64,000 nt of DNA from Opacimonas sp014872805 (GCA_014872805.1 WKFN01000012.1:124001-188000), one strand, 5' to 3'. Shown: positions 36,949-45,684, counted from the stretch's first letter. Notes: generated by a model from the sequence alone, not told the origin. Made by a program: numbers and translations.

Positions 36949-38059
36949 ACCGCAACCAGGCCCCCCACTTTGGTTACTTGCAGAAGTCACTTATGCGTGC
37001 CCCTTGCACTGCCCCTACTGCTCCAATCCAACAGAGCTGGGCGATAAAAAGGATGAGATTGACACGCAAACTTGGCTCGATACTTTGAGTCAAGCTCGGG
37101 AGCTGGGGGCTGTTCAGTTAGGCTTTTCCGGTGGTGAACCCTTGTTGCGCCAAGATTTGGAAATCATGGTCAAACACGCGTCTGACCTTGGCTTTTACAC
37201 CAACCTCATTACCTCGGGTATTGGCTTAACCGAAAAACGTATTAAAGCATTAAAAGACGCCGGTCTGGCGCATATCCAGTTATCATTTCAAGGTGCTTCA
37301 CCTGATATCAATGATTTGGTCGGTCAGCGCAAGCACTCATTTGAGCATAAACAAAAAATTGCTCGTCTGGTCAAACAATATGATTATCCCATGGTTCTGA
37401 ACTTTTGTATCACGGCAACGAACATTCATGAGATCCAAGAGATATTGGAACTGGCAACTGAACTCAACGCAGATTTTGTTGAGTTGGCAACCGTACAATA
37501 CTACGGCTGGGCGTATCTCAATCGCGATGAACTCCTGCCAACCAAAGCGCAACTAGAAGAAGCAGAGGCCAAGGTCAATGCTTATCGCGATGCGCAAACG
37601 GGTGGACCTAAGTTTATCTTTGTCACACCGGATTATTATGAAACTCGACCAAAAGCCTGCATGAATGGCTGGGGCTCTACGTTTCTGACTGTAACACCAG
37701 ATGGAACAGCGTTGCCTTGCCACAGTGCTCGGATGCTGCCCTTACAATTCCCAAACGTGAAAGACACGTCTTTAGAAACCATTTGGTACGGTGAAACCGA
37801 TTTTGGGTATTTTAGAGGCGATGATTGGATGCCATCACCTTGTAAAACGTGTGATGAAAAAGACAAAGACTTCGGTGGCTGTCGATGCCAAGCCTACATG
37901 CTAACCGGTGATATGCATAAGACGGATCCAGTATGTGATAAGTCTCCAGACCATCATCTGATCCGGATGGCTATAGCCAAAGCAGGACAAAGCCAGAAAA
38001 CGCTTGTCTATCGCGATCCTAAAAACGCCATTCCAATCTCTATTGCCGAGACGGACTAG
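36941..38059 (+). CDS. pqqE: PqqA peptide cyclase PqqE (radical SAM/SPASM)
   Basis: Forms the carbon-carbon bond between Glu15 and Tyr19 of PqqA. It has 372 residues with the radical SAM motif CPLHCPYC (Cys20, 24, 27) and the SPASM auxiliary cluster cysteines in the C-terminus (CHSAR, CKTCDEKDKDFGGCRCQA, VCDKSPDH). ATG 36941 gives the family N-terminus PPLWLLAEVTYACPLHC; longer in-frame starts run inside pqqD and were rejected. Confidence 0.96.
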   Translation: MAKPQPGPPLWLLAEVTYACPLHCPYCSNPTELGDKKDEIDTQTWLDTLSQARELGAVQLGFSGGEPLLRQDLEIMVKHASDLGFYTNLITSGIGLTEKRIKALKDAGLAHIQLSFQGASPDINDLVGQRKHSFEHKQKIARLVKQYDYPMVLNFCITATNIHEIQEILELATELNADFVELATVQYYGWAYLNRDELLPTKAQLEEAEAKVNAYRDAQTGGPKFIFVTPDYYETRPKACMNGWGSTFLTVTPDGTALPCHSARMLPLQFPNVKDTSLETIWYGETDFGYFRGDDWMPSPCKTCDEKDKDFGGCRCQAYMLTGDMHKTDPVCDKSPDHHLIRMAIAKAGQSQKTLVYRDPKNAIPISIAETD

Positions 38060-38077
38060 GTTTGGAGTAGTCGCTCG

Positions 38078-39178
38078 ATGTCTCTGCAGTTATTTGACTG
38101 GAATGAACAAGATTATGCTGCGGTGTGCATCGTGCCTACCCCAAGCATCGATGCATCGGGCATTGCTCACTTAGTTGAGCATCTAGTCTTTCGATATTCA
38201 GATAAATATCCTAGCGGTCACGAATTATTTGTTGCCAATACATTACTTCCAGTCAAAATCAACGCAACGACACAAGATGGTTATACTTTATTTTATGTTG
38301 TGAGCCCAGAGCCGGAGGTGTTTTTGGCTTGTCTGGACTTTTTGGTACATGGCCTAGACCAGTTAGATTATCCCGAGCAATCTATTGAGCTCGAGCGCGA
38401 TGGCGTGTTGCAACGTGAATTACAATGGCTTGAAAGCCTTCCCGAGTATATGTCTGCAGCACTAATCAATCGTACCAATCCATCCTGTATACACGCGGGT
38501 GGTTACAGTGATTTGATGCCGTTCAATAACATAGGTAATGTGGAAGTATACAAAAGAATTTGCTATCTAAGGTCCCATCGACAATGGCTGGTAAACGGTA
38601 AAGATTTGAAACAGAGTGATTTAGCCTTTCTGGGTTCACCCACGGCTCTTATCTCTGACACTCTTACTACCATTCAATATGATGTTCAAAAGCTACCAGA
38701 AGTGATCCAAGAATTACTATCTCAGAGCGTGCCAGCTGCTTATACCGAAGCATTGTTGCAATCCGCAAAAGAGCAACTGATGCAAACACTGGAAATGCGT
38801 TTTCTTGAACCAGGCCAACCTGAAATACTTCCCCATCAGTCTAAACCAATGTCATGTCCAAAGGAGTGTGTCCAAAAGACAATGTCATTACTCGCACAAG
38901 CATGTCAATACTATATCAGCAGTGAAAATATCCCACCATTGCCTAATTTTATTCAATCCCAAGTTGCCGAATATCCAATATTGTTATTGGGACAACCCTG
39001 CCAAAATATTGTACTGAAAAAACTTAATGAACTTGAAATCGAGTTTGTCACCCAAGCCGATTTTTGGCAAAAACGTTTACAAGGACAGTGTTATGCGATG
39101 GGGATTGGGCGTTTTGAGGGAGATATTTATCAATATGTTTTTGCTGAAAACACGAAACTATCTACCTCTAGCACCTGA
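38078..39178 (+). CDS. Half-size PqqF-like M16 zinc peptidase
   Basis: A 366-residue pitrilysin-family protein, 18 bases after pqqE. The inverted zinc motif HLVEH is at residues 31-35 and the third ligand is probably Glu114 in LQRELQWLE, 79 residues on, so the peptidase half looks active. Full PqqF is usually twice this long; in some methylotrophs the job is split between PqqF and a partner PqqG of this size, but no second subunit is next to it. It most likely cuts cross-linked PqqA. Its 3' end overlaps a convergent MFS gene by 21 bases. Confidence 0.78.
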   Translation: MSLQLFDWNEQDYAAVCIVPTPSIDASGIAHLVEHLVFRYSDKYPSGHELFVANTLLPVKINATTQDGYTLFYVVSPEPEVFLACLDFLVHGLDQLDYPEQSIELERDGVLQRELQWLESLPEYMSAALINRTNPSCIHAGGYSDLMPFNNIGNVEVYKRICYLRSHRQWLVNGKDLKQSDLAFLGSPTALISDTLTTIQYDVQKLPEVIQELLSQSVPAAYTEALLQSAKEQLMQTLEMRFLEPGQPEILPHQSKPMSCPKECVQKTMSLLAQACQYYISSENIPPLPNFIQSQVAEYPILLLGQPCQNIVLKKLNELEIEFVTQADFWQKRLQGQCYAMGIGRFEGDIYQYVFAENTKLSTSST

Positions 39179-40543
39179 CGCAACGCAAGCACACAAGACC
39201 ATTCCCAACGATAACATCAATGCGAATTCAACGGTTTTAGCTATGTTGTCCAGTGGAGCTATCTCGATGGGTATATCTCCAATAATAATGTGAATCATGG
39301 TGTTGACGATACTCATCCCAATTAAATTGCCTACGGTTCTACCAAGATTCATAGCTGCGGAAGCGACTCCGATTTCAGCCTTTGAGACACTGCTAACAAT
39401 TGAATTATTATTGGGTGTTGAAAATAGTCCAAAGCCAATTCCTAGGATCAGTAATGCCAGACCAATCCACCACGGTTCGGCCATAATAAAGGGCAAATTC
39501 AGCAAAAAAAGTCCTACTGCCACAATACTACAGCCAATTGTGGCCACTACTCGTGAAGCAAAACGATCGGCTAATTTACCCGCTAACGGTGCCATAATAG
39601 CCATCGACAATGCCTGAAACAATAAGATATTACCTGCTTGAGATGGTGTTAGATTGTGTATAAATTGCAGATAGACACTCAACAAAAACAGCAGTGCAAA
39701 GTTACTCCCATACATGAAGAGAGAGCTGGTGAGTGATAAGGAAAACAAGCGATTTTCACAAAACATTTGCACTCGAATCAAAGGCGTTTTAGCGCGCGCT
39801 TGTACAAAGACAAACAACCATAATACTGCAAAAGACGCAATGACGGTGAGTATCCCATACCATGATGGCAAATCAGCCATACCCAATACAAACAAACACG
39901 AAAATAATGCAAAAATTGCCGTGCCTACCCAATCGACAGCATGGGTTTGCGCATCTTTCCAATCTCCAGGGAGTTTCAAAGCAATAAAAACCAGTAACAT
40001 AAGAATCAACGGAACTTGAAACCAAAAAACTGACCTCCAGCCCAAAAATTCCGTCAAATACCCCCCAACCACTGGTGCCAAGGTCAAGCCCACATACACA
40101 CAGGACGCAACAATGCCCAATGCCATACCGCGTTTATTAGCAGGGACGATAGAAGAAACAATTGCCACCCCCGTGCCAAAAATCATCGCAGCAGCAATGC
40201 CCTGAACGAACCGCAATATAAGTATGATATCCATATTATCGGTTAAGCTGGATGCAGTGGCAGCTGCACCATTAAGCCACAAGCCATAGACGAACACGCG
40301 TTTGCGACCATAGCGGTCAGCCAAGCGGCTAGCTGGTAAAAAGCACATCACACTGCTAAGAATATATACCGTTGGCAACCAGCCCACTTGTTCGGCTGTA
40401 GCCTGTAAATCAAGCGCTAATGCAGGAATAGCCACATTTACCGCAGACAGCCCCATTGGCGCAATCAAATATCCGGCGCAGACAGTGATGAGTGCGATTA
40501 AAACCGATTGTTCTGATGAAATAGTTGAGGGTTCAGAACTCAT
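39158..40543 (-). CDS. MFS transporter, DHA2 (EmrB/QacA-like) type
   Basis: A 461-residue polytopic membrane exporter with the MFS motif A SRLADRYGRKRVFV and motif C-like region GLTLAPVVGGYL, typical of drug:H+ antiporters with 14 helices. It overlaps the WYL regulator gene by four bases and is convergent with the pqq cluster. Substrate unknown; export of PQQ is only a guess from position. Confidence 0.88.
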   Translation of the reverse strand: MSSEPSTISSEQSVLIALITVCAGYLIAPMGLSAVNVAIPALALDLQATAEQVGWLPTVYILSSVMCFLPASRLADRYGRKRVFVYGLWLNGAAATASSLTDNMDIILILRFVQGIAAAMIFGTGVAIVSSIVPANKRGMALGIVASCVYVGLTLAPVVGGYLTEFLGWRSVFWFQVPLILMLLVFIALKLPGDWKDAQTHAVDWVGTAIFALFSCLFVLGMADLPSWYGILTVIASFAVLWLFVFVQARAKTPLIRVQMFCENRLFSLSLTSSLFMYGSNFALLFLLSVYLQFIHNLTPSQAGNILLFQALSMAIMAPLAGKLADRFASRVVATIGCSIVAVGLFLLNLPFIMAEPWWIGLALLILGIGFGLFSTPNNNSIVSSVSKAEIGVASAAMNLGRTVGNLIGMSIVNTMIHIIIGDIPIEIAPLDNIAKTVEFALMLSLGMVLCACVASGARGR

Positions 40544-41436
40544 GAGTGCAAGTGATACCCTGGTGCAATGGTTCTGTTGTCGGCTTCATCAAGGACTTCA
40601 AGATTAGCAAGCTGTAACTGATATTCAGCGCCTTTTAGCGATGCATGAGGCGAGCAATCCACATTCCAACGACGCAACAAATATCCTGCCATCGCTTTTC
40701 TAACATGGACAATGAGCTTGCCATCGGTCATGCCAAAATCTAATTCAATTGCAGTGGGGTGTGAGATATTTTTGCTATGCGGAATCAACGTTAGTGGAAG
40801 TAACGTCTGCCATTGCTCATCCGCAGCTTGCTCCTCAGCATATACTGTTTCATCTTCAATAATACTCACTTGGGATAGTCGCGTTAAGACAAAGTCCCGA
40901 AAGCTCTGGGATTTGCGGTCGAATGCCCGTACATGCCAGCGCTGACCATTATCAACAATACTGTGCGGTACCAACTCTCGAGCTCCTGAACCGCTCGATA
41001 ATGATGTGTATATCACACTTACTACTTTGTGCTGCACCATTGCTTGCGATAACGTCGCAATGACATCAATGTTGGGTGTATTTAAGTTGGATGGTTTTTC
41101 TACCGGAAACTCAACCTCTCCAATTGCATCAGAACCATCACTGATTTGATGGGCTAATTTAATAAGAGTTTTGTGTGCATCATGGGTGAATAAAGGCGAA
41201 AACTCAGGCGCAATAAAATACTTTTTAACCGCGTTATCATAACGCATATTATGTGGTTTTAATGACTTATACAGATTAATATCCCGGGTAGCTGCCGCTA
41301 AACCCAACTCAAAATGCTGCACGATTTCACTGCGCGTCATCATACCCGTGAAATAAAGGGTAAAATCAATATATGCCAAGCGTTGTTTTTGTGCGAAGCT
41401 CATTTCTAATAGGGACTCATTCAATATTTCAGACAT
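40540..41436 (-). CDS. WYL-domain transcriptional regulator
   Basis: A 298-residue regulator: an N-terminal helix-turn-helix (about 1-60) and a WYL sensor domain with the RWHVRAFD motif (about 170), followed by a C-terminal WCX-like segment. WYL domains bind ligands or nucleic acid. It forms an operon with the MFS gene and probably controls it. A 9-bp inverted repeat upstream is a candidate operator. Confidence 0.87.
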   Translation of the reverse strand: MSEILNESLLEMSFAQKQRLAYIDFTLYFTGMMTRSEIVQHFELGLAAATRDINLYKSLKPHNMRYDNAVKKYFIAPEFSPLFTHDAHKTLIKLAHQISDGSDAIGEVEFPVEKPSNLNTPNIDVIATLSQAMVQHKVVSVIYTSLSSGSGARELVPHSIVDNGQRWHVRAFDRKSQSFRDFVLTRLSQVSIIEDETVYAEEQAADEQWQTLLPLTLIPHSKNISHPTAIELDFGMTDGKLIVHVRKAMAGYLLRRWNVDCSPHASLKGAEYQLQLANLEVLDEADNRTIAPGYHLHS

Positions 41437-41465
41437 GTGATTGGCAATATTAGAGTTCGGGTGTG

Positions 41466-41493
41466 TATCAAAATAATATGTATCATTTTGATA
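41466..41493. promoter_or_regulatory. Candidate operator of the WYL regulator
   Basis: TATCAAAAT at 41466-41474 and its exact complement ATTTTGATA at 41485-41493 with a ten-base spacer, 30 bases before the WYL start codon in the divergent region. Confidence 0.55.
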
Positions 41494-41585
41494 TTGATGT
41501 CAATAAGTTTAGTCATAACACCGTATGACACACACAACAAAATATGGCATGATCTCATTTAGGATACGTTTTTACATCTATCATT

Positions 41586-42092
41586 ATGGAATTAATCCAA
41601 ATCAACAAATCGCGTTACCGTAAACATCTCAATGTGGTGATCGTCTGTTGCATCATCGCACTAACATCGGGTAGCTTAGGCATTGCGCAAACTCTTATTG
41701 CCGTATTCCCCGATCCAGATGGCAGTCATTTTCATTGGAATTTCTTGGGTGTTATTTTGACAGCCATGATGATTGGCGGTATTTTGGGTAAGGTCAAGCA
41801 ACACCCTTTTATGACAGAAGTGGTCTATGTTTGGGAGCTCAAACAAGTCCTAAACAAACTTACCCGGAAAATGGCAAAGTTAAAAAGCGCAGCTCAGGAC
41901 GGAGATATCGACGCGATGAATGCGATTCAGTATAGTTATGCCGGTTCTCGCTTATTATGGCAACTTGATGACAATACTCTCGTCATGGATGAGTTATCCA
42001 TTGCTCAAGCCGAACTTGATGCATTAGCTAAACATCACAATGTCACTCTAGATACCTCATCATTTCAAATATCACATCTCAAACAGTATTAA
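41586..42092 (+). CDS. DUF3087 family membrane protein
   Basis: A 168-residue protein with two transmembrane helices in the first 70 residues and a helical cytoplasmic tail. The N-terminal pattern LIQINKSRYRKHLNVVI matches DUF3087 as I know it. Function unknown. It is divergent from the WYL/MFS unit and convergent with the TRAP binding protein gene. Confidence 0.7.
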   Translation: MELIQINKSRYRKHLNVVIVCCIIALTSGSLGIAQTLIAVFPDPDGSHFHWNFLGVILTAMMIGGILGKVKQHPFMTEVVYVWELKQVLNKLTRKMAKLKSAAQDGDIDAMNAIQYSYAGSRLLWQLDDNTLVMDELSIAQAELDALAKHHNVTLDTSSFQISHLKQY

Positions 42093-42115
42093 ATTTCGGT
42101 AGTACGTAAAGAAAA

Positions 42116-43207
42116 TTACTCAAGAGCATTGAGATAAGCCTGATCTGAAATTTGGGTCCAATGACGCACCATCTTTAGGTAACTCTGTTGAGATTCAATG
42201 ATTTCTTTAGTCAGCGGATCGCGTGATGCAAACTCAGAGAGTAATTTGTCATTTGCCTCACGCAATGCTTCCATCACTGGCTTAGGAAAGGTTTTGATTT
42301 GCACGTTTGGGTAGTCTCGTTGCAACATCGCCAAATTCACGGCACTTTCATGATAGGAGTACGCATACATTTCGAAGGCGGATAACCGCATTGCATTCAC
42401 GAGGACCGCTTGTAAGTCGGAAGGTAACCGCGCAAAGCTGCGTTTGTTGATCAAAAACTGTAAGTCGGCTCCAGGTTCATGCCAGCCGGTATAATAGTAT
42501 TTAGCAATCTGCTGGAAGCCCATGCGCAAATCCAGCGATGGGCCAACCCACTCAAGTGCATCTATTGCACCGCGCTCCAGTGCAGTATAAAGCTCCCCTG
42601 GCGCGACATTTGTTGGCTTTGCGCCAAGTTCAGCCATGATCTCACCGGCAAACCCAGGAATCCGCATTTTGAGCCCCTGTAAGTCTTCGACCGTGTTGAT
42701 TTCTTTTTGAAACCACCCGCCCATTTGATTGCCCGTGTTTCCTCCAGGAAACGACATCATACCAAATTTATCATAGACCTTATTCATTAGCCTTTGCCCA
42801 TCTCCACCATAAAACCAGGCAAATTGCTCGGGGCTAGTGAGACCAAACGGCATGGTGGTGAAGAACATCGTATTGATATCTTTGCCTTTCCAGTAATACG
42901 ATGAGGTATGACCAAGGTCATATTGCCCAGAACGCACCATATCAAACACACCTAGAGGCGCCTTATGCTTATTGGCAGAGTCGATGCGGACGATCAGTCG
43001 ACCATTCGACATCTCCTTGGCATATCGAGCCATATTCTGCACAGACTCACCAAAGATAGGAAAATCTTTGCTCCACGTTTGCGCCAGTTTCAGTGTATAG
43101 GTCTTTTCATTAATTTTTGTAGTTCCATCTGTTTTTTGTTCCTGACTACAGCTCAACAGAAGCCCTACTGAACACAATAAAATACCGATACGTTGAATAT
43201 GAATCAT
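42116..43207 (-). CDS. TRAP transporter substrate-binding lipoprotein (DctP family), orphan
   Basis: A 363-residue DctP-like periplasmic binding protein anchored as a lipoprotein (lipobox LLSC, Cys20). The family segments KLAQTWSKDFP, GLKMRIPGFAGEI, LYTALERGAIDALEWVGP and the substrate Arg in KMRIPG are present; the last suggests a carboxylate ligand. No DctQ or DctM membrane genes are adjacent, so it either works with distant membrane genes or senses rather than transports. ATG 43207 was chosen over 43225 because it begins a clean signal peptide. Confidence 0.88.
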   Translation of the reverse strand: MIHIQRIGILLCSVGLLLSCSQEQKTDGTTKINEKTYTLKLAQTWSKDFPIFGESVQNMARYAKEMSNGRLIVRIDSANKHKAPLGVFDMVRSGQYDLGHTSSYYWKGKDINTMFFTTMPFGLTSPEQFAWFYGGDGQRLMNKVYDKFGMMSFPGGNTGNQMGGWFQKEINTVEDLQGLKMRIPGFAGEIMAELGAKPTNVAPGELYTALERGAIDALEWVGPSLDLRMGFQQIAKYYYTGWHEPGADLQFLINKRSFARLPSDLQAVLVNAMRLSAFEMYAYSYHESAVNLAMLQRDYPNVQIKTFPKPVMEALREANDKLLSEFASRDPLTKEIIESQQSYLKMVRHWTQISDQAYLNALE

Positions 43208-43527
43208 AATTTTCACAACTAACAAGCAAATAGAATGATGGACAGTTTACCGTTTACAAGTCCAATAAGAAATAGTGACTGAGCTGGCAATAAAATAATA
43301 ACTATTGCTTACTTTTATCGACCCAGTTCCTATGACAACCAGGCTCCTACTTTACTGGTTTTGAACGGAGTTCCAGGTATAAGCAGTCACCATATGATGG
43401 CAAGAATACTCACCAACAAGAGGCTATCCAATGTATCGCTTGTATTTTTTCCTACTATTGAAGGGTATAGATAATAATTAAATCTGCTTATACTTAGCGA
43501 TAGTTTTTAACAAATGGAGTAAAAACT
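43208..43527. other. Intergenic region upstream of pqqA copy 2
   Basis: A 320-base divergent spacer, mostly AT-rich. TTATACT at about 43486-43492 is a possible -10 for pqqA2. Nothing else was recognised. Confidence 0.55.
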
Positions 43528-43599
43528 ATGTGGACTAAACCTGAATATCTTGAAATGAGATTAGGCTTTGAAGTTACGTTATATATTAGTAACCGATAA
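43528..43599 (+). CDS. pqqA: PQQ precursor peptide PqqA, copy 2
   Basis: A second 23-residue PqqA that differs from copy 1 only at residue 8 (Leu for Thr), with Glu15 and Tyr19 conserved. Twelve other codons differ synonymously, so it is an old duplicate kept by selection rather than a recent copy. GGAG lies nine bases before the ATG and a strong terminator follows. It is 4.3 kb past the end of the cluster, in the same orientation. Confidence 0.93.
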   Translation: MWTKPEYLEMRLGFEVTLYISNR

Positions 43600-43612
43600 T
43601 ATACGTCTGAAT

Positions 43613-43645
43613 AAAAAAAAGGTTGCTCATGGCAACCTTTTTTTT
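43613..43645. terminator. Bidirectional terminator of pqqA2 and the PepSY gene
   Basis: GGTTGC/GCAACC stem with a five-base loop, flanked by A8 and T8, so the arms pair over 14 bases. It resembles the terminator after pqqA1. Confidence 0.92.
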
Positions 43646-43657
43646 GCAATCACTTTC

Positions 43658-44212
43658 TCATTTATGAAATTCTTTTTCATAACCGATTTCGTATAATTCA
43701 AGGGCGGCTTCTTGAAACTCGCCTGTTTTGGCGTCGATATCAACCTTATACTCACGACCATAATCATTGACTATGTCAAATTCATAGGTAACTGAACCGT
43801 CGTAGCTGATTTCGCGTTCCGACTCAACTACTTTGCCAGGGATAAACATTAATGCAGTGGCTTTGGCCGTTTCAATATCAACTTTAGCTAACTTATTAAA
43901 CACTGAATGCTCTGCACCAACTTCTTGTTCAATTTCAACAATTAAACCTGTGCGAGCATCACATTCAACATTAAATGTGATGCCGTCTTCCATTTCTATA
44001 TCAAATTCATAAATAGGTACTGAATCAGACACTTTCATTTCAAGCTTGCGAGCTGCACCACCTGGTTGTGTATCATAAGCTGCATCCAAACACGTTTCCA
44101 ATGAAACAATGTCCATTTGTCGAATATCGTCAAGGTCATATCTATCAGTTTCAGCAATAGCTGCTCCAGAGAGAATTATCGTAGTTGCGAGTACTGTACT
44201 TATTTTATTCAT
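43658..44212 (-). CDS. Exported protein with two PepSY-like domains
   Basis: A 184-residue exported protein (signal peptide ending near ASSA-type GAAIA) with two tandem PepSY-like units, each ending in a strand-DA(R/K)TG(E/L) turn (ECDARTGLIVEIE and DIDAKTGEFQEA). PepSY domains often inhibit proteases or act in the envelope. Two Cys (in LETCLDAA and VECDAR) could form a disulfide. It is convergent with pqqA2; role unknown. Confidence 0.82.
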   Translation of the reverse strand: MNKISTVLATTIILSGAAIAETDRYDLDDIRQMDIVSLETCLDAAYDTQPGGAARKLEMKVSDSVPIYEFDIEMEDGITFNVECDARTGLIVEIEQEVGAEHSVFNKLAKVDIETAKATALMFIPGKVVESEREISYDGSVTYEFDIVNDYGREYKVDIDAKTGEFQEAALELYEIGYEKEFHK

Positions 44213-44352
44213 TATATGTTCCCTTTACACTCTTAGAACGCACACTTAAATCTTATCCGGGATTAATTCCTAGTACTTTAGTTTATTACAGGATGTTGAA
44301 TTTTACAACTAACCATAGGAAAATCTGGTTCATTTAATGTTAAAGAGGATAA

Positions 44353-44475
44353 TGGTCAGTGTAATAGGTTTGAACTCGAGTAACCTTTGCTACTTGCCTT
44401 GAAGCTAGGCTAAAGTTAGCTCCAAAATACTCAAGACGTTTTGATGAACCTACAAGGCTGCTCCGCTCTCTAGTC
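44353..44475 (-). pseudogene. Decayed tRNA-like sequence beside tRNA-Pro
   Basis: On the minus strand the T-arm and acceptor end GTTCAAACCTATTACACTGACCA (shown in parts: GTTCAAACC, then TTACACTGACCA) closely matches the 3' end of the neighbouring tRNA-Pro, and GGAGCAGCCTTGTAGGTTCA near 44445-44465 resembles a D arm. The span is about 123 bases and no anticodon stem can be folded, so it looks like a tandem tRNA copy broken by insertion and mutation. The rest of 44213-44533 holds no gene. Confidence 0.45.
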
Positions 44476-44533
44476 GTAGGTAAATAGACATTTTGATTGT
44501 TAGAGATTGTGGGGAGAAGGTCAAAAAGATGAA

Positions 44534-44610
44534 TGGTCGGTGTGATAGGATTTGAACCTACGACCCCTGACACCCCATGACAGTGCGCTACCAAGCTGCG
44601 CCACACACCG
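44534..44610 (-). tRNA. tRNA-Pro (GGG)
   Basis: A 77-base cloverleaf with encoded CCA; acceptor CGGTGTG pairs with CACACCG. The anticodon loop ATGGGGT gives GGG. The U-U mismatch in the anticodon stem (CTGTC against GTCAG) is shared with E. coli tRNA-Pro(GGG), supporting the assignment. Confidence 0.93.
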
Positions 44611-44624
44611 ACCGTAGGCAATGC

Positions 44625-44652
44625 ATTATAGGGATTTAGATAGAATTTGCTA
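44625..44652 (-). promoter_or_regulatory. Promoter of tRNA-Pro
   Basis: TAGCAA (44647-44652) and TATAAT (44625-44630) on the minus strand, 16 bases apart, 14 bases before the mature tRNA. Confidence 0.65.
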
Positions 44653-44895
44653 GTGATTTTTTTACTAATTCACACGCCGATTCACCGTTTGTCACTTTTC
44701 GACACGCATACCACCAGTTACTCATAAATATCTTCTACTTACCAAGGTGGTCATAGCGACATTTTTTATAATTGATAAAATGAAACCCAATCTCATAACG
44801 ACTATAAAATCGAACGTTTTATCGAATAATTTTCGCTTTTTATTCTTTTTTATAGATCTATACTCATGTGTGTAAACACATTTAGAGGTCTAATT

Positions 44896-45582
44896 ATGTA
44901 TATACGCAGAGCAGAAGAACGCGGTAAAGCACACTTTGGCTGGCTCGATAGCAAACACAGCTTTTCATTTGGTCAATACTATGATCCTCAGCATATGGGC
45001 ATTTCGGTACTGAGAGTGATTAATGACGATATCGTATCAGGCGGTGCTGGCTTTGGCATGCATGGCCATCAGGATATGGAAATTATCTCGTATGTGATTG
45101 ATGGTACTTTGGAACACAAAGACAACCAAGGTAATCAATATCGTGTGACCGCTGGGGAGGTTCAACGCATGAGTGCTGGAACAGGCGTTATGCACTCTGA
45201 ATACAATGCATCGCAAACGAATGATGTGAACTTTTTGCAGATTTGGATCCTACCCAAGAGCAAAGGGATTCAGCCTGGTTATGAGCAAAAACGAATCGCA
45301 CAACAGCAACCCCTGACTCCATTAGTCACACCAGATGGTTCTGATGGTTCAATTAGCATGCATCAAGATGCCAGTATCCACCGTTTGCGTCTAACATCGG
45401 GAGAATCTCATACGTTATCAGCAAGACAAGGCTATTTGCATGTCATCAAAGGACGATTAACGAGTGACGAACTAATCTTACTTCCAGGTGACGCCGTTGC
45501 CCCCTCGTCCGGCAGTGAGCTGAATATCGTTGCCCAATCTGATGTTGAGGCGTTGTGGTTTGATTTACCGATACCGTCATAA
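44896..45582 (+). CDS. Pirin family protein (YhaK-like bicupin)
   Basis: A 228-residue bicupin. The N-terminal cupin has the metal-binding HGHQDMEIISYV and HSEYN pattern; the family opening RRAEERGKAHFGWLDSKHSFSFG is clear. Relatives have quercetinase or redox-sensing roles, so the function here is open. ATG 44896 has AGAGG seven bases upstream; the in-frame start at 44866 was rejected. Confidence 0.9.
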   Translation: MYIRRAEERGKAHFGWLDSKHSFSFGQYYDPQHMGISVLRVINDDIVSGGAGFGMHGHQDMEIISYVIDGTLEHKDNQGNQYRVTAGEVQRMSAGTGVMHSEYNASQTNDVNFLQIWILPKSKGIQPGYEQKRIAQQQPLTPLVTPDGSDGSISMHQDASIHRLRLTSGESHTLSARQGYLHVIKGRLTSDELILLPGDAVAPSSGSELNIVAQSDVEALWFDLPIPS

Positions 45583-45643
45583 AATAAATATTTTATCATT
45601 GCCATTGAATCGCCATAAAAGCACTTTATATTGTATTTAGTGT

Positions 45644-45665
45644 GCCTCATAGTGAGGCGCTTTTT
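45644..45665 (+). terminator. Terminator after pirin gene
   Basis: GCCTCA/TGAGGC stem with a three-base loop followed by GCTTTTT, 60 bases after the pirin stop and 20 bases before htpX. Confidence 0.6.
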
Positions 45666-45684
45666 ACCGTTGAGGACATTTTAA

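Noticed and set aside
39027..39293. 88-codon plus-strand frame across the M16/MFS junction
   Set aside because: It overlaps both convergent genes in other frames and shows no protein features.
44340..44621. 93-codon open frame on the minus strand
   Set aside because: It runs through tRNA-Pro and the decayed tRNA-like sequence; its product has no family features.
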